Positions 9,775 to 20,010 of a stretch of DNA of 64,000 nucleotides are shown piece after piece (within the stretch, counting starts at the first letter, position 1; each line of letters starts with the position of its first letter). The notes under the pieces are model-generated. The model made no database searches, was not told the origin of the DNA, and worked only from the letters and a program-made list of their open reading frames with translations. Position numbers and translations under genes: made by a program. This DNA is from Bacillota bacterium (lineage in GTDB: Bacteria; Bacillota; SHA-98; UBA4971). The stretch lies in contig JASEJE010000019.1 of the NCBI GenBank assembly GCA_030024085.1, positions 1 through 64,000 of the forward strand. The letters run 5' to 3'.

Positions 9775-10944
9775 TCTCGAACCTGCCGGGGTTGATACGC
9801 GCCCTGGCCTGCACGGGCTGCTGAACCTATCTCCTACGGCTGCGACGAGTATAGGCGCGGCACGCGCTTGCCTATGGCGCACACCACCTCGTAGCTTATC
9901 GTGCCCAGTTTGTCGGCGACATCTTCAGCGGAGATCTCCTGGTCGCCCTGCCTTCCTATGAGGACCGCCTCGTCCCCGACCTCAACCTCGAGGCTCCCGG
10001 CATCCACCATGCACTGGTCCATGCAGACCCGTCCGACGATTGGGAGCCTCCGCCCCCTGATCAGTACCTCTCCGCGGTTGGATAGGCCTCGCGAAAGCCC
10101 GTCGGCATACCCCACAGGAAGGGTCGCGATCACTGCGTCCTCTTTGGTCAGGTACGTAGATCCATAGCTCACCGGCGTGCCAGCCGACACCCTCTTCACG
10201 AAGCACACCCGTGTCTTCAACGAGAGAGCGGGCCTTATGTCCATCTCCCTCTTGACTTTCTGGAATCTCTCTGTGCTGAACGGCGAGAGGCCATACATCA
10301 GGATGCCCGGCCTCACAAGGTCCAGACGGGCCTCGGGCATGTCCACGCAGGCCGCACTATTCGCCGCATGGCAGAACTGCACCTGCACTCCCGCCGTACG
10401 CAGCGCCTCGATCGTTTCAAGGAACCTCGAAAGCTGCTCGCGCGCGAACGACTTGTCGTCTGCATCGGCGGTGGCGAAGTGGGTGTATATGCCCTCGACC
10501 TCGACATTCGGGAGCATGGCCAGGCGCCGCACGAAGCTCACGGCCTGCCGGGGCGTAACTCCGATCCGCCCCATCCCTGTGTCCACCTTGATGTGGCACT
10601 TGCCCTTCTTGCCCTCTTGTGTTGCAGCCACCGATAACGCCTCAGCGAACTCGTATGTGCTCACGGTGCAGGACAGGCTGTATCGGAGGGCGCGCCGCGC
10701 CTGGCTCGGGAAAAGCTGCCCGAAAACGAGAATCGGGGCGATGATGCCGCTCTTTCGCAGCACGACCCCCTCCTCCACAAGGGCGACGCCGAGCCACGTG
10801 GCGCCACTCGTGAGAGCGGTGGTCGCCACCTGGACGGCCCCGTGGCCATAGGCGTCGGCTTTCACCACCGCCATGATCTCGGGTCCCGGCCCTACCCTCC
10901 TTCGGATCGCCGCTATGTTACGGCCTATGCTCGCAAGGTCTATC

Positions 10945-12541
<1,597 letters not shown>

Positions 12542-12561
<20 letters not shown>

Positions 12562-13135
12562 CCTCTCCACCTCCGATGGCGACGGCAAGAGCTATGGCGA
12601 TGTCGCGAGTGTGAGCGATGCTGACCTCAACCCGGACAACACCGCGCTGCGCGGCCACGTCGGCCGCCCGGCCGGCCAGGCGCACGTACGGCTTCCCGCA
12701 GGGATCCTCCGCGATCTCGATCTCGCTCCACCCGAAGCCGCGTATCCCGGTGCCCAGGGCCTTCGCCACGGCCTCCTTGGCCGCAAACCGCCCGGCCAGC
12801 CTGTCGTAGCGACCTCCCGTGGAGGACTTCATCTCCTCGGACGTGAACACCCGCCCCTCGAGCCTGTCACCCTTACGCTGCATGAGTTCGCGGATGCGGG
12901 CCACCTCAACGATGTCCACGCCCACACCAGTTACGCCGGGCGCGTCCCATGCACGGCCGCTCCCGGCTTTCAGCGCCTCGGCGCCCGTGGATAGGGAGGG
13001 GCCGCTGTGGTCGGGGACCCGGGCCGCGTCACCGCTCCCCGCTCCCGGCTCGCCAGCGCCGCGCGCTCCGGCCGCGCCGGAGATCTGTTCTGAACCTTGT
13101 GTACCGTTCGCCCGGAGAATCATCGGCCCTGCCAT
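12542..13135 (-). CDS. acpS: Holo-[acyl-carrier-protein] synthase with unusual N-terminal extension
   Basis: Transfers 4'-phosphopantetheine to acyl carrier protein. The AcpS core starts at about residue 70 (GVGVDIVEVARIREL), with FTSEEM, the Mg/CoA motif RLAGRFAAKEAVAKALG and VEVSIAHTRDIAIALAVA. The first 68 residues are Gly/Ala/Ser-rich and unlike AcpS, which is normally about 125 residues. The ATG at 13135 has a weak GGAG; a GTG just before GVDIVEV would give normal length but has no SD. I report the long form and flag the start as uncertain. Confidence 0.85.
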
Positions 13136-13176
13136 CGTCTCCGTTCTCAGCCCCCGGCCCCCGCCCCCAACACGCG

Positions 13177-15009
13177 TTACTCGACGGTCACACTCTTCGC
13201 GAGGTTCCTCGGCTTATCCACATCGCAGCCCCGGGCCACCGCTGCGTAGTAGGCGAACAACTGCAGCGGAATGACCGCCAGCACCGGCGCCAGGTACGGG
13301 CTGGTCCGCGGGATATAGATCACGTGGTCCACAGACTTGCGGATCTCGTCGTCGCCGTCAAGCGCGAGGGCGACGACTGTGGCATCGCGCGCCTTCACTT
13401 CCTTGATGTTGCTCAGCATCTTTTCATACACGTCGCCCTGGGTCGCAAGGGCTATGACCGGCACGCCCTTCACCACGAGAGCAAGCGTGCCATGCTTCAG
13501 TTCACCAGCCGGGTACGACTGGGCGTTGATGTAGGAGATCTCCTTGAGCTTGAGGCTCCCCTCCATGGAGACCGCATAGTCGAGCCCCCTGCCAATGAAA
13601 AACATCTGCTCCGCCCGGTGCAGCTCCTGTGCGAGATCGCGCACCACGCTGTCCTGCCCCAGCAGGATCTCCTCGGCGTACATGGGAAGCTTCTCCATCT
13701 GGCGCACGATCTCCTGCTCTTCTTCGAGATCGATCGTGCCCCGGCGTCTTCCCAGCCCCACCGCAACGAGAGCGAGCGCCACGAGCTGCGTGATGTACGC
13801 CTTCGTGGACGCCACAGCGATCTCCGGCCCTGCCCACGTGTACAGCACATCGTCTGCCTCGCGCGCCACCGAACTCCCGACGACGTTCGTGATGGCCACC
13901 ACGCGCGAGCCCCGCTTCTTCGCCTCCCTGAGCGCCGCGAGGGTGTCGGCGGTCTCTCCGGACTGGCTCACCACAATCGTAAGCGTCCTCGGGGAAACCA
14001 TCGGGTCTCTATACCGGAACTCGCTCGCAACGTCCACTTCCACCGGTACCCGCATCAGGCGTTCTATGAGCCTCTTGCCCACGAGGCCCGCATGGTAAGC
14101 TGTGCCGCACGCGACGATGAATACCTTGTCGATGTTCGCGAGGTCGGCGGCGGTGGTGGGCACTTCGTGCAAGGTAACCGCTTTCGCGTCCCTGTCGATC
14201 CGCCCGGTGAGCGTGTCCCGGATGGCCCTCGGTTGCTCATGGATCTCCTTGAGCATGAAGTGATCGTATCCGCCCTTCTCGGCCATCACAGGGTCCCACT
14301 TGACGTGGACCACCTCTTTTTGGACCGCCCGCCCCTCGAGGTCCTGCACGGTGACGCTGTCCGACGTGAGGACGGCAACCTCCCCGTCCTCCATGACGAA
14401 AATCTCCCTCGTCGCCGCCATGACCGCAGGAATATCGGACGCGAGGAAATTCTCGCCTTTCCCAAGGCCGATGATGAGCGGGCTGTCCTTTCGGGCCGCG
14501 ACGACCTTATCAGGGTCGCGCCGAGAGATCACGGCTATGGCAAACGAGCCGCGCGCCCGGGACAGAGCCTGCCGCACCGCGCCCGCCAGGTCCCCGTCGT
14601 AGTACTCCTCGATAAGGTGCGGAAGCACCTCGGTATCGGTCTCCGACTTGAACACGTGGCCCCTCGCCTCGAGCCACTCCCGCAGTACGAGGTAGTTCTC
14701 GATGATGCCGTTGTGGACCACGGCGAGCTGCCCCTTGCAGTCGCTGTGCGGGTGGGCGTTCACATCGGACGGCCTGCCGTGAGTCGCCCAGCGCGTGTGT
14801 CCGATCCCCACGCAGCCGGCAGGGGCTTCTCCGTTGAGCTGGGCCTCCAGCTTCGCCAGCCTGCCTTCGGTCTTCCTGACCTCGATTGACCCGTTTCCCA
14901 GAACCGCGATCCCGGCTGAATCGTATCCACGGTACTCCAGCTTCTTCAGGTTATCCAGGAGGATTGGGCTTGCCTGGCGCGGCCCGATATAGCCGACTAT
15001 TCCACACAT
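13177..15009 (-). CDS. glmS: Glutamine--fructose-6-phosphate aminotransferase (isomerizing)
   Basis: First committed step to UDP-GlcNAc: fructose-6-P plus glutamine gives glucosamine-6-P. The N-terminal Ntn glutaminase begins MCGIVGYIG with nucleophile Cys2; GHTRWATHGRPSDVNAHPH follows. Two SIS sugar-isomerase domains carry SQSGETADTLAALREA and the C-terminal loop RNLAKSVTVE. Length 610 is exact for the family. AAAGGAGCAGG precedes the ATG. It follows glmM by 119 bp, and that leader has no glmS ribozyme that I can recognise. Confidence 0.97.
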   Translation of the reverse strand: MCGIVGYIGPRQASPILLDNLKKLEYRGYDSAGIAVLGNGSIEVRKTEGRLAKLEAQLNGEAPAGCVGIGHTRWATHGRPSDVNAHPHSDCKGQLAVVHNGIIENYLVLREWLEARGHVFKSETDTEVLPHLIEEYYDGDLAGAVRQALSRARGSFAIAVISRRDPDKVVAARKDSPLIIGLGKGENFLASDIPAVMAATREIFVMEDGEVAVLTSDSVTVQDLEGRAVQKEVVHVKWDPVMAEKGGYDHFMLKEIHEQPRAIRDTLTGRIDRDAKAVTLHEVPTTAADLANIDKVFIVACGTAYHAGLVGKRLIERLMRVPVEVDVASEFRYRDPMVSPRTLTIVVSQSGETADTLAALREAKKRGSRVVAITNVVGSSVAREADDVLYTWAGPEIAVASTKAYITQLVALALVAVGLGRRRGTIDLEEEQEIVRQMEKLPMYAEEILLGQDSVVRDLAQELHRAEQMFFIGRGLDYAVSMEGSLKLKEISYINAQSYPAGELKHGTLALVVKGVPVIALATQGDVYEKMLSNIKEVKARDATVVALALDGDDEIRKSVDHVIYIPRTSPYLAPVLAVIPLQLFAYYAAVARGCDVDKPRNLAKSVTVE

Positions 15010-15128
15010 GGTCCTGCTCCTTTCGGGTGAGTGACTGACAAGTACTGAAGACGGTGGCCCGGCAACCGCATGGCTGCCTCTACCGGCAACCGCACGAAGC
15101 GCCGGGCCGGTCTCGCACCGTCGCGGCT

Positions 15129-16505
15129 TTAGCCGAGAGCCTCACTTATCGCCCTGGCGACGTCCCCGACGACCTGTTCCAAGCTCGCGCGGTCGGGTCC
15201 CTCACCGAGCACCCTGACAAGGGGCTCGGTGCCGGACGGCCGCACGAATATCCTGCCATCGTCGCCGAGGCGTTCGGTGGCGCGGGCAACGGCCTCATCA
15301 ATGGCCCGGTTACCGGAGAGCCCGTTCTTGTCGCGGACTCTCACGTTTACGAGCACCTGCGGGAAGGTCTGCATCCAGGAGGCCAGCGCCGAGAGAGGCT
15401 GCATCGTCTCGCGGACCACGCAAAGGAGCGCGAGCGCCGTGATGGCTCCGTCCCCGGTCGTGCTGCGGTCGAGGAAGATGATGTGGCCGGATTGCTCGCC
15501 TCCGAGGATGATGCCCGTCCTGCGCATCTCCTCCAGCACGTAGCGGTCGCCGGCCTTCGTGAGGACCACGGACCCGCCCTCGCGCTCGAAGGCTTTCACC
15601 AATCCAAGATTGCTGTAGACGGTAGCCACGATCGAGTTGCGGGGGAGCTTTCCCTGGCGAAGGAGATGAAGCCCGCATATAGCCATGATGTGGTCGCCGT
15701 CGACCACCCGACCCCTCTCATCGATGGCGATGAGCCTGTCAGCGTCGCCGTCGTGTGCAAGGCCGATGTCAGCCCCTGCCTCCACCACGGCCCGCGAGAC
15801 GGCCTCTGGGTGGGTCGAACCGCAGCCCACGTTTATGTTCGTGCCGTCAGGCGCGTCGCTCATGGCGACAACGTCGGCCCCGAGCTCCCTCAACAGCCTT
15901 GGGGTGCACGCGAATGCCGCGCCGTTCGCGCAGTCCACGACGATCTTGAGCCCTTCCAGCGTAACATCGCAGGTGCGTTTCACAAACTCCACGTATCTAT
16001 CCTGAGCGTCAGTGATATCCAGTGATCGTCCCACGTTGCACCCTGTGGGTCTCGGCAGGCCGTCTTCCAGTTCGGACCGCACGTTGCCTGCACCGTCGAG
16101 GACGTGTCGCTCTATCTCTACCTCCTCCTCATCGGATAGCTTGAAGCCGTCACGAGAGAAGAACTTGATGCCGTTGTACTCGACGGGGTTGTGCGAAGCG
16201 GAGATGACGGCCCCGGCGTCGGCCTCGAGGCTGCGCACGAGATAGGCCACGCCGGGCGTTGGCACCACCCCCACACGCAGCACGCGCGTTCCGACGGACA
16301 TCATACCGGCCGCCAGGGCCGCCTCGAGCATATCCCCGGAAAGCCTCGTGTCCCGGCCGATGACGATCGCGGGGGCGCCGTCCCTTGCGCTCCGTTTCGA
16401 GGCGACCACCGCGGCGCCCGCTCGCCCGAGCCTGAACGCAAGCTCAGGCGAAAGCGCGCCGTTGGCGATCTCACGCACCCCGTCTGTGCCGAACAGTCTT
16501 CCCAT
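15129..16505 (-). CDS. glmM: Phosphoglucosamine mutase
   Basis: Converts glucosamine-6-P to glucosamine-1-P. Seen: start MGRLFGTDGVREIAN, phosphoserine loop ISASHNPVEYNG near residue 105, metal-binding DGDADR, sugar-binding GGEQSGH, phosphate-binding RPSGTEPLVRV. 458 residues. The ATG at 16505 has GGGAGG nine bases upstream and is preferred to the frame opening 72 bases earlier. Adjacent to cdaR and glmS in the conserved cdaA-cdaR-glmM-glmS order, in which GlmM is known to bind and restrain CdaA. Confidence 0.96.
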   Translation of the reverse strand: MGRLFGTDGVREIANGALSPELAFRLGRAGAAVVASKRSARDGAPAIVIGRDTRLSGDMLEAALAAGMMSVGTRVLRVGVVPTPGVAYLVRSLEADAGAVISASHNPVEYNGIKFFSRDGFKLSDEEEVEIERHVLDGAGNVRSELEDGLPRPTGCNVGRSLDITDAQDRYVEFVKRTCDVTLEGLKIVVDCANGAAFACTPRLLRELGADVVAMSDAPDGTNINVGCGSTHPEAVSRAVVEAGADIGLAHDGDADRLIAIDERGRVVDGDHIMAICGLHLLRQGKLPRNSIVATVYSNLGLVKAFEREGGSVVLTKAGDRYVLEEMRRTGIILGGEQSGHIIFLDRSTTGDGAITALALLCVVRETMQPLSALASWMQTFPQVLVNVRVRDKNGLSGNRAIDEAVARATERLGDDGRIFVRPSGTEPLVRVLGEGPDRASLEQVVGDVARAISEALG

Positions 16506-16573
16506 CCGCCCTGTCCTCCCGGTCTCTCGCAAATCGTCCGCCAATCGTTGATGAACGGTCAGTTGATGAACGC

Positions 16574-17464
16574 TCAATAGAAACTCTCGGTCTTCTTGAG
16601 ATTCGGCTGCACAGGTGCCTTACCAGGCGTCGACCCGGGGGCAGAGGCACCACCCGCGCTGTTACCGGTACCGGCATCGGAGCCGGAGCCCCCGCCAGTG
16701 GAGGAAGCGCCGCCACCGGCCGGTCCTGATGCGCCGGATACACCCTGCCCGGCCGCGCCCGCGCCGGCCCCCCCGCTCCCCGTAGCTGAAGGCGCAAGCT
16801 GCGCCTTCGCCTGCACCGGGACGGTGATACGAGCCGACGCCGGGTACGCGCTCACGCCCTCGACCTGGCTGCCGCTGCCGTCGACGGGGACCACCGCCAC
16901 GTCCCGCGAGACCCCGGCCGCAACCCCCGAGATGTCTATCTGGGCGAGCGCGCTCCTCACCGCCTCCACCCTGCTCCTTGGCCCAGCTATCGTCACTGAC
17001 CTCGGCGTGGAGCTTGGCTGCAAGGGGACATAGCCGTCGCTCGGAAATCCCACGAGAGCCACGACCACAGGCATGTCCCGTCCGATGACAGCCTCAACGG
17101 TCACGCTCGTGCTCGACGGCATTATCTCCATGACCTGGACGCCGTCGGGCGCCGAGGCCTGAACCCTCACGCCGTGCTCGCCTTCCCCGCGCCCCGCTAC
17201 AGAAACGAACGCTCTGACCCTGGACCCGTCTAGCGGCTCCACCACATGCCTGGGCCCGCGCACGCGGACTTCCACATCTTTGGGTTTCGCGGTGATTATG
17301 AGGTTCGGGGCCACCCCGCGAACCTCCATGCCAACCGTGATGATCTTCTCGACGGTGTCCCCTTGCGTGCGCCTGATGTCGGCACCCGCCACGAACCATA
17401 CAACGATTGCGAGAAGCAGCGCTGCTATTCGCAGGTGCAGGTCGCGCGCAACGGGCAACTTCAT
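16574..17464 (-). CDS. cdaR: CdaR, YbbR-domain regulator of diadenylate cyclase
   Basis: Membrane-anchored extracellular protein that modulates CdaA. One N-terminal helix (IAALLLAIVVWFVAG) is followed by about three YbbR repeats, each with the v.V.G pattern (VRGPRHVVEPL, IAGPRSRVEAV). The last 75 residues are an extreme Gly/Ala/Ser/Pro linker ending in VQPNLKKTESFY. The ATG at 17464 overlaps the cdaA stop as ATGA with GAGGGGG upstream, so translation is coupled. 296 residues. Confidence 0.9.
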   Translation of the reverse strand: MKLPVARDLHLRIAALLLAIVVWFVAGADIRRTQGDTVEKIITVGMEVRGVAPNLIITAKPKDVEVRVRGPRHVVEPLDGSRVRAFVSVAGRGEGEHGVRVQASAPDGVQVMEIMPSSTSVTVEAVIGRDMPVVVALVGFPSDGYVPLQPSSTPRSVTIAGPRSRVEAVRSALAQIDISGVAAGVSRDVAVVPVDGSGSQVEGVSAYPASARITVPVQAKAQLAPSATGSGGAGAGAAGQGVSGASGPAGGGASSTGGGSGSDAGTGNSAGGASAPGSTPGKAPVQPNLKKTESFY

Positions 17465-18312
17465 GTCGCATGCCCCCTCAGCCACCCGGGGATGCCCTGC
17501 CTGACGCGGCCGGGTTCCAGCAACTCCCCGAGCTTATCCCTCAGGGCGCCCTCGTCGAGGTAGCGCGTGAGCTTGCCGTTGAACGCCAGTGAGATGACCC
17601 CGGTCTCCTCGGAAACGATCACGACCACCGCATCAGACTGCTCCGTGAGACCCAGTGCAGCCCTGTGCCTCGTCCCGAGCCTCTTGCTTACAGCCGGGTT
17701 CTCCGTGAGAGGCAGGTAACATCCTGCCGCGACGATCCTATTCCCCTTGATGATGACGGCGCCGTCGTGAAGAGGCGAGTTGGGCGTGAATATGTTGGCG
17801 AGGAGTTCCGCCGACACCACGCCGTCGATCTTCGTCCCGGTCTCCATGAGTTCGGCGACGCCGGTCTCACGCTCGATCACGATGAGCGCACCGACCTTGT
17901 CCCGGGCCATCATCGCCGCCGCCCGTGCGACGTCGGAGATGAGCCTCGCGGCATCCTCCTTGCCGAGAAACCCGAGAGGGCCTGCGAAAAGGCCTCCGCG
18001 GCCGATCTGCTCGAGCGCCCTCCGCATCTCCGGCATGAAGACGATGGGCAGCGCCACAAACAGCATGGTGATGGTCTTCTGCAACAACCAATATACGGTC
18101 CGCAGGCCGAGGAGGTTACTGAGCATGGTGGCGACAAACAGAATGGCGATGCCTTTCAGTAGAGACACCGCCCTTGTTCCCCGGATGATCACGAGTATCT
18201 TGTAGATGACGTACGCTACGATGAGGATATCAGCGACCGCGCTGACAGCCTCCCTGGCGTTTATCTTGGCAAGGTCCTCAACGAACCTTGCCAGGCTGAT
18301 GTCGAACGGCAT
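17461..18312 (-). CDS. cdaA: Diadenylate cyclase CdaA (c-di-AMP synthase)
   Basis: Membrane enzyme making c-di-AMP from two ATP. Three N-terminal helices (ADILIVAYVIYKILVII, GIAILFVATMLSNLLG, ITMLFVALPIVFMP) are followed by the DAC domain with the two catalytic motifs: DGA in NSPLHDGAVIIKGN and RHR in LGTRHRAALGLTE. 283 residues from the ATG at 18312, which has GGGGGAGG before it; 15 upstream codons in frame are unlikely. First gene of the wall-precursor operon. Confidence 0.95.
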   Translation of the reverse strand: MPFDISLARFVEDLAKINAREAVSAVADILIVAYVIYKILVIIRGTRAVSLLKGIAILFVATMLSNLLGLRTVYWLLQKTITMLFVALPIVFMPEMRRALEQIGRGGLFAGPLGFLGKEDAARLISDVARAAAMMARDKVGALIVIERETGVAELMETGTKIDGVVSAELLANIFTPNSPLHDGAVIIKGNRIVAAGCYLPLTENPAVSKRLGTRHRAALGLTEQSDAVVVIVSEETGVISLAFNGKLTRYLDEGALRDKLGELLEPGRVRQGIPGWLRGHAT

Positions 18313-18361
18313 GGGCCTCCCCCTCGGCTCCGGTCCTGCTTGCAGCCTCCGCCACAACTAT

Positions 18362-18390
18362 ATACTATACATTTGTCCGCACTCGCGCAA
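18362..18390 (-). promoter_or_regulatory. Possible promoter for the cdaA operon
   Basis: Minus strand, 5' to 3': TTGCGC, 17 bp, TAGTAT, in a locally AT-rich patch about 50 bp before the cdaA start. An overlapping TATAGT has a poorer spacer. Position suits the operon, but the match is moderate. Confidence 0.35.
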
Positions 18391-18524
18391 GGCTCGTTGG
18401 CTGGTATTGCATGGTACCGGCTCGAGGCAAGTCCCCGGCCGGGTCTTCACCTCATATCCATCGCGATGAATGAGCAAACGCGACCCAACCGACACCGGAT
18501 GCCGGTCGCGAGAGCGCTCCCAGG

Positions 18525-19730
18525 CTATGCTCCGAACTTGGTCAACTTGAGAGCGTGCGCCATCGCCAGAGGGAGGGCGCCGAGGGACGGGAACGTCCCG
18601 AGCGACCCGCCCGCGCAGGCCGTCTCGCCAAAACCCGCGATGCGGTCAGGCCTCACCCACTTGGAGTGGATGAGGAAAGGCACCGGGTGCCAGCTATGGG
18701 CCTTGAGAGTGGCGGGGGTGGAGTGGTCCCCGGTCACCACCAGCACGTCGGGCTCAAGCTCCAGAATGGCGGGGAGGCTCCGGTCGAAGGCTTCGAGCAC
18801 CTCCACCTTGCGGGCGAAATTGCCGTCCTCCCCCGCGCTGTCCGTGTCCTTGACGTGGAGGTAGAAGAAGTCGAACTTTCCGAAGCTCTCACGGAGGGTT
18901 GTCACCTCATCCTCCATGGTAGCGCCAGTCTCCAGGATCTCCATGCCCAGCAGCCTCGCCACACCGCGATACATCGGATAGGTGGCAATGGCCGCCGGGG
19001 TGAGCTTGAATGCCTCCGACATGGTGGGTATGTCGGGGTGTTTCGCGAAACCCCGGAGCAGAATCATGTTCGCGGGGTGCTGGTCGCGCAACACCTGCGT
19101 CGCTCTGTCGAGCCACTGATTGATGATCGCCGCCGTGCGTTTGGCTTCGGGGGCACGCGGGACGGCTGGCTTCGGCCGCTCGCCCACATGCTGCGGGTCG
19201 GTGTCCTCGATGTCCCCTGAGAGCCCCTCGCCCCGGAACACCGCAACGAACCTGTGCAGCTTGCCGGGCTCGAGGATCACCTCCGCGCCGTCCACGCGGA
19301 TCTCGCGAAGCATGGCGACGAGCTCTCGGTTCTTCTCCGTCGGAATCCTCCCGGCACGCCTGTCGGTGATGACGCCGGACTCGTCCACGGTGCAGAAGTT
19401 GCCGCGGGCGGCAACGTCGGTACGCTGCAGCTCCAGCCCGACCCCGAGGGCCTCGAGGACGCCTCGGCCTATCTCATACTTCAGAGGATCGTACCCAAAG
19501 AGCGCGAGGTGCGACGGCCCGCTACCCGGGGTGATCCCTATCCCCACCGGCTCCACCAGCCCGCAACTGGACTTTGCCGCAAGAGCGTCCAGGTTCGGTG
19601 TGCTGGCCGACTCAAGGGCGGTGCACCCTGTGTCGGGATGGGGAAGGCCTCCAAGGCCGTCCACTACAGCCATGACGATCCTGGAGTCGGTCTTCTCCGC
19701 AAGGCCTCTGATGACTTCGATGTGTACCAC
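18525..19730 (-). CDS. apgM: 2,3-bisphosphoglycerate-independent phosphoglycerate mutase, archaeal type
   Basis: Interconverts 3- and 2-phosphoglycerate. It belongs to the alkaline-phosphatase superfamily branch found mainly in archaea and some thermophilic bacteria: metal motif VMAVVDGLGGLPHP, nucleophile serine region TPGSGPSHLALFGYDP, then DFFYLHVKDTDSAGEDG and VVTGDHSTPATLKAHSWHP. 401 residues. The start is the GTG at 19730, which has AAAAGGAGA upstream; codons before it are untypical. Single gene, followed downstream by the cdaA promoter region. Confidence 0.93.
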   Translation of the reverse strand: MVHIEVIRGLAEKTDSRIVMAVVDGLGGLPHPDTGCTALESASTPNLDALAAKSSCGLVEPVGIGITPGSGPSHLALFGYDPLKYEIGRGVLEALGVGLELQRTDVAARGNFCTVDESGVITDRRAGRIPTEKNRELVAMLREIRVDGAEVILEPGKLHRFVAVFRGEGLSGDIEDTDPQHVGERPKPAVPRAPEAKRTAAIINQWLDRATQVLRDQHPANMILLRGFAKHPDIPTMSEAFKLTPAAIATYPMYRGVARLLGMEILETGATMEDEVTTLRESFGKFDFFYLHVKDTDSAGEDGNFARKVEVLEAFDRSLPAILELEPDVLVVTGDHSTPATLKAHSWHPVPFLIHSKWVRPDRIAGFGETACAGGSLGTFPSLGALPLAMAHALKLTKFGA

Positions 19731-19829
19731 TTCGGCATCTCTCCTTTTGCCAGGGTCTAGCAACTACGTGCCAATCTAGGGGTCATTCTATACGTGTCAC
19801 GCTTTTCCTCCTCGGAACGCGGGGACATA

Positions 19830-19970
19830 CTAAGCGCGGGTTCAGAAATCACCGCCACTTTTCCAGGGGTTGCCGGTGTTGTACTCCGGGGACGGCGCTT
19901 GCGGCGCGCCTCGTCAGATTCGGCGCTCGAGGTCAGCCGGATCGAGGGCGCTCGATCGTGCAAGGACCTG
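19830..19970 (-). repeat. Structured intergenic element, copy E (one arm decayed)
   Basis: In the opposite orientation to the copy at 34877. It keeps the end-like CTAAG, CGCCACTTTTC, GGGGTTGCCGGTGTTG and GGGGACGGCGC, then a stem of its own sequence, GATTCGGC (19917-19924) with GCCGGATC nearby. The far arm of the outer stem is lost (CGTGCAAGGACCTG where others have CGTGCAAGCACCGG). It sits upstream of the class A PBP gene. Confidence 0.65.
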
Positions 19971-20010
19971 TCCCTGATTCGCCGCCGAACGGGCAAACGC
20001 CGATGAACCT

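Noticed and set aside
15010-15128. glmS ribozyme before glmS
   Set aside because: The 119-bp leader is too short and lacks the conserved core; it only has two direct CGGCAACCGCA repeats.
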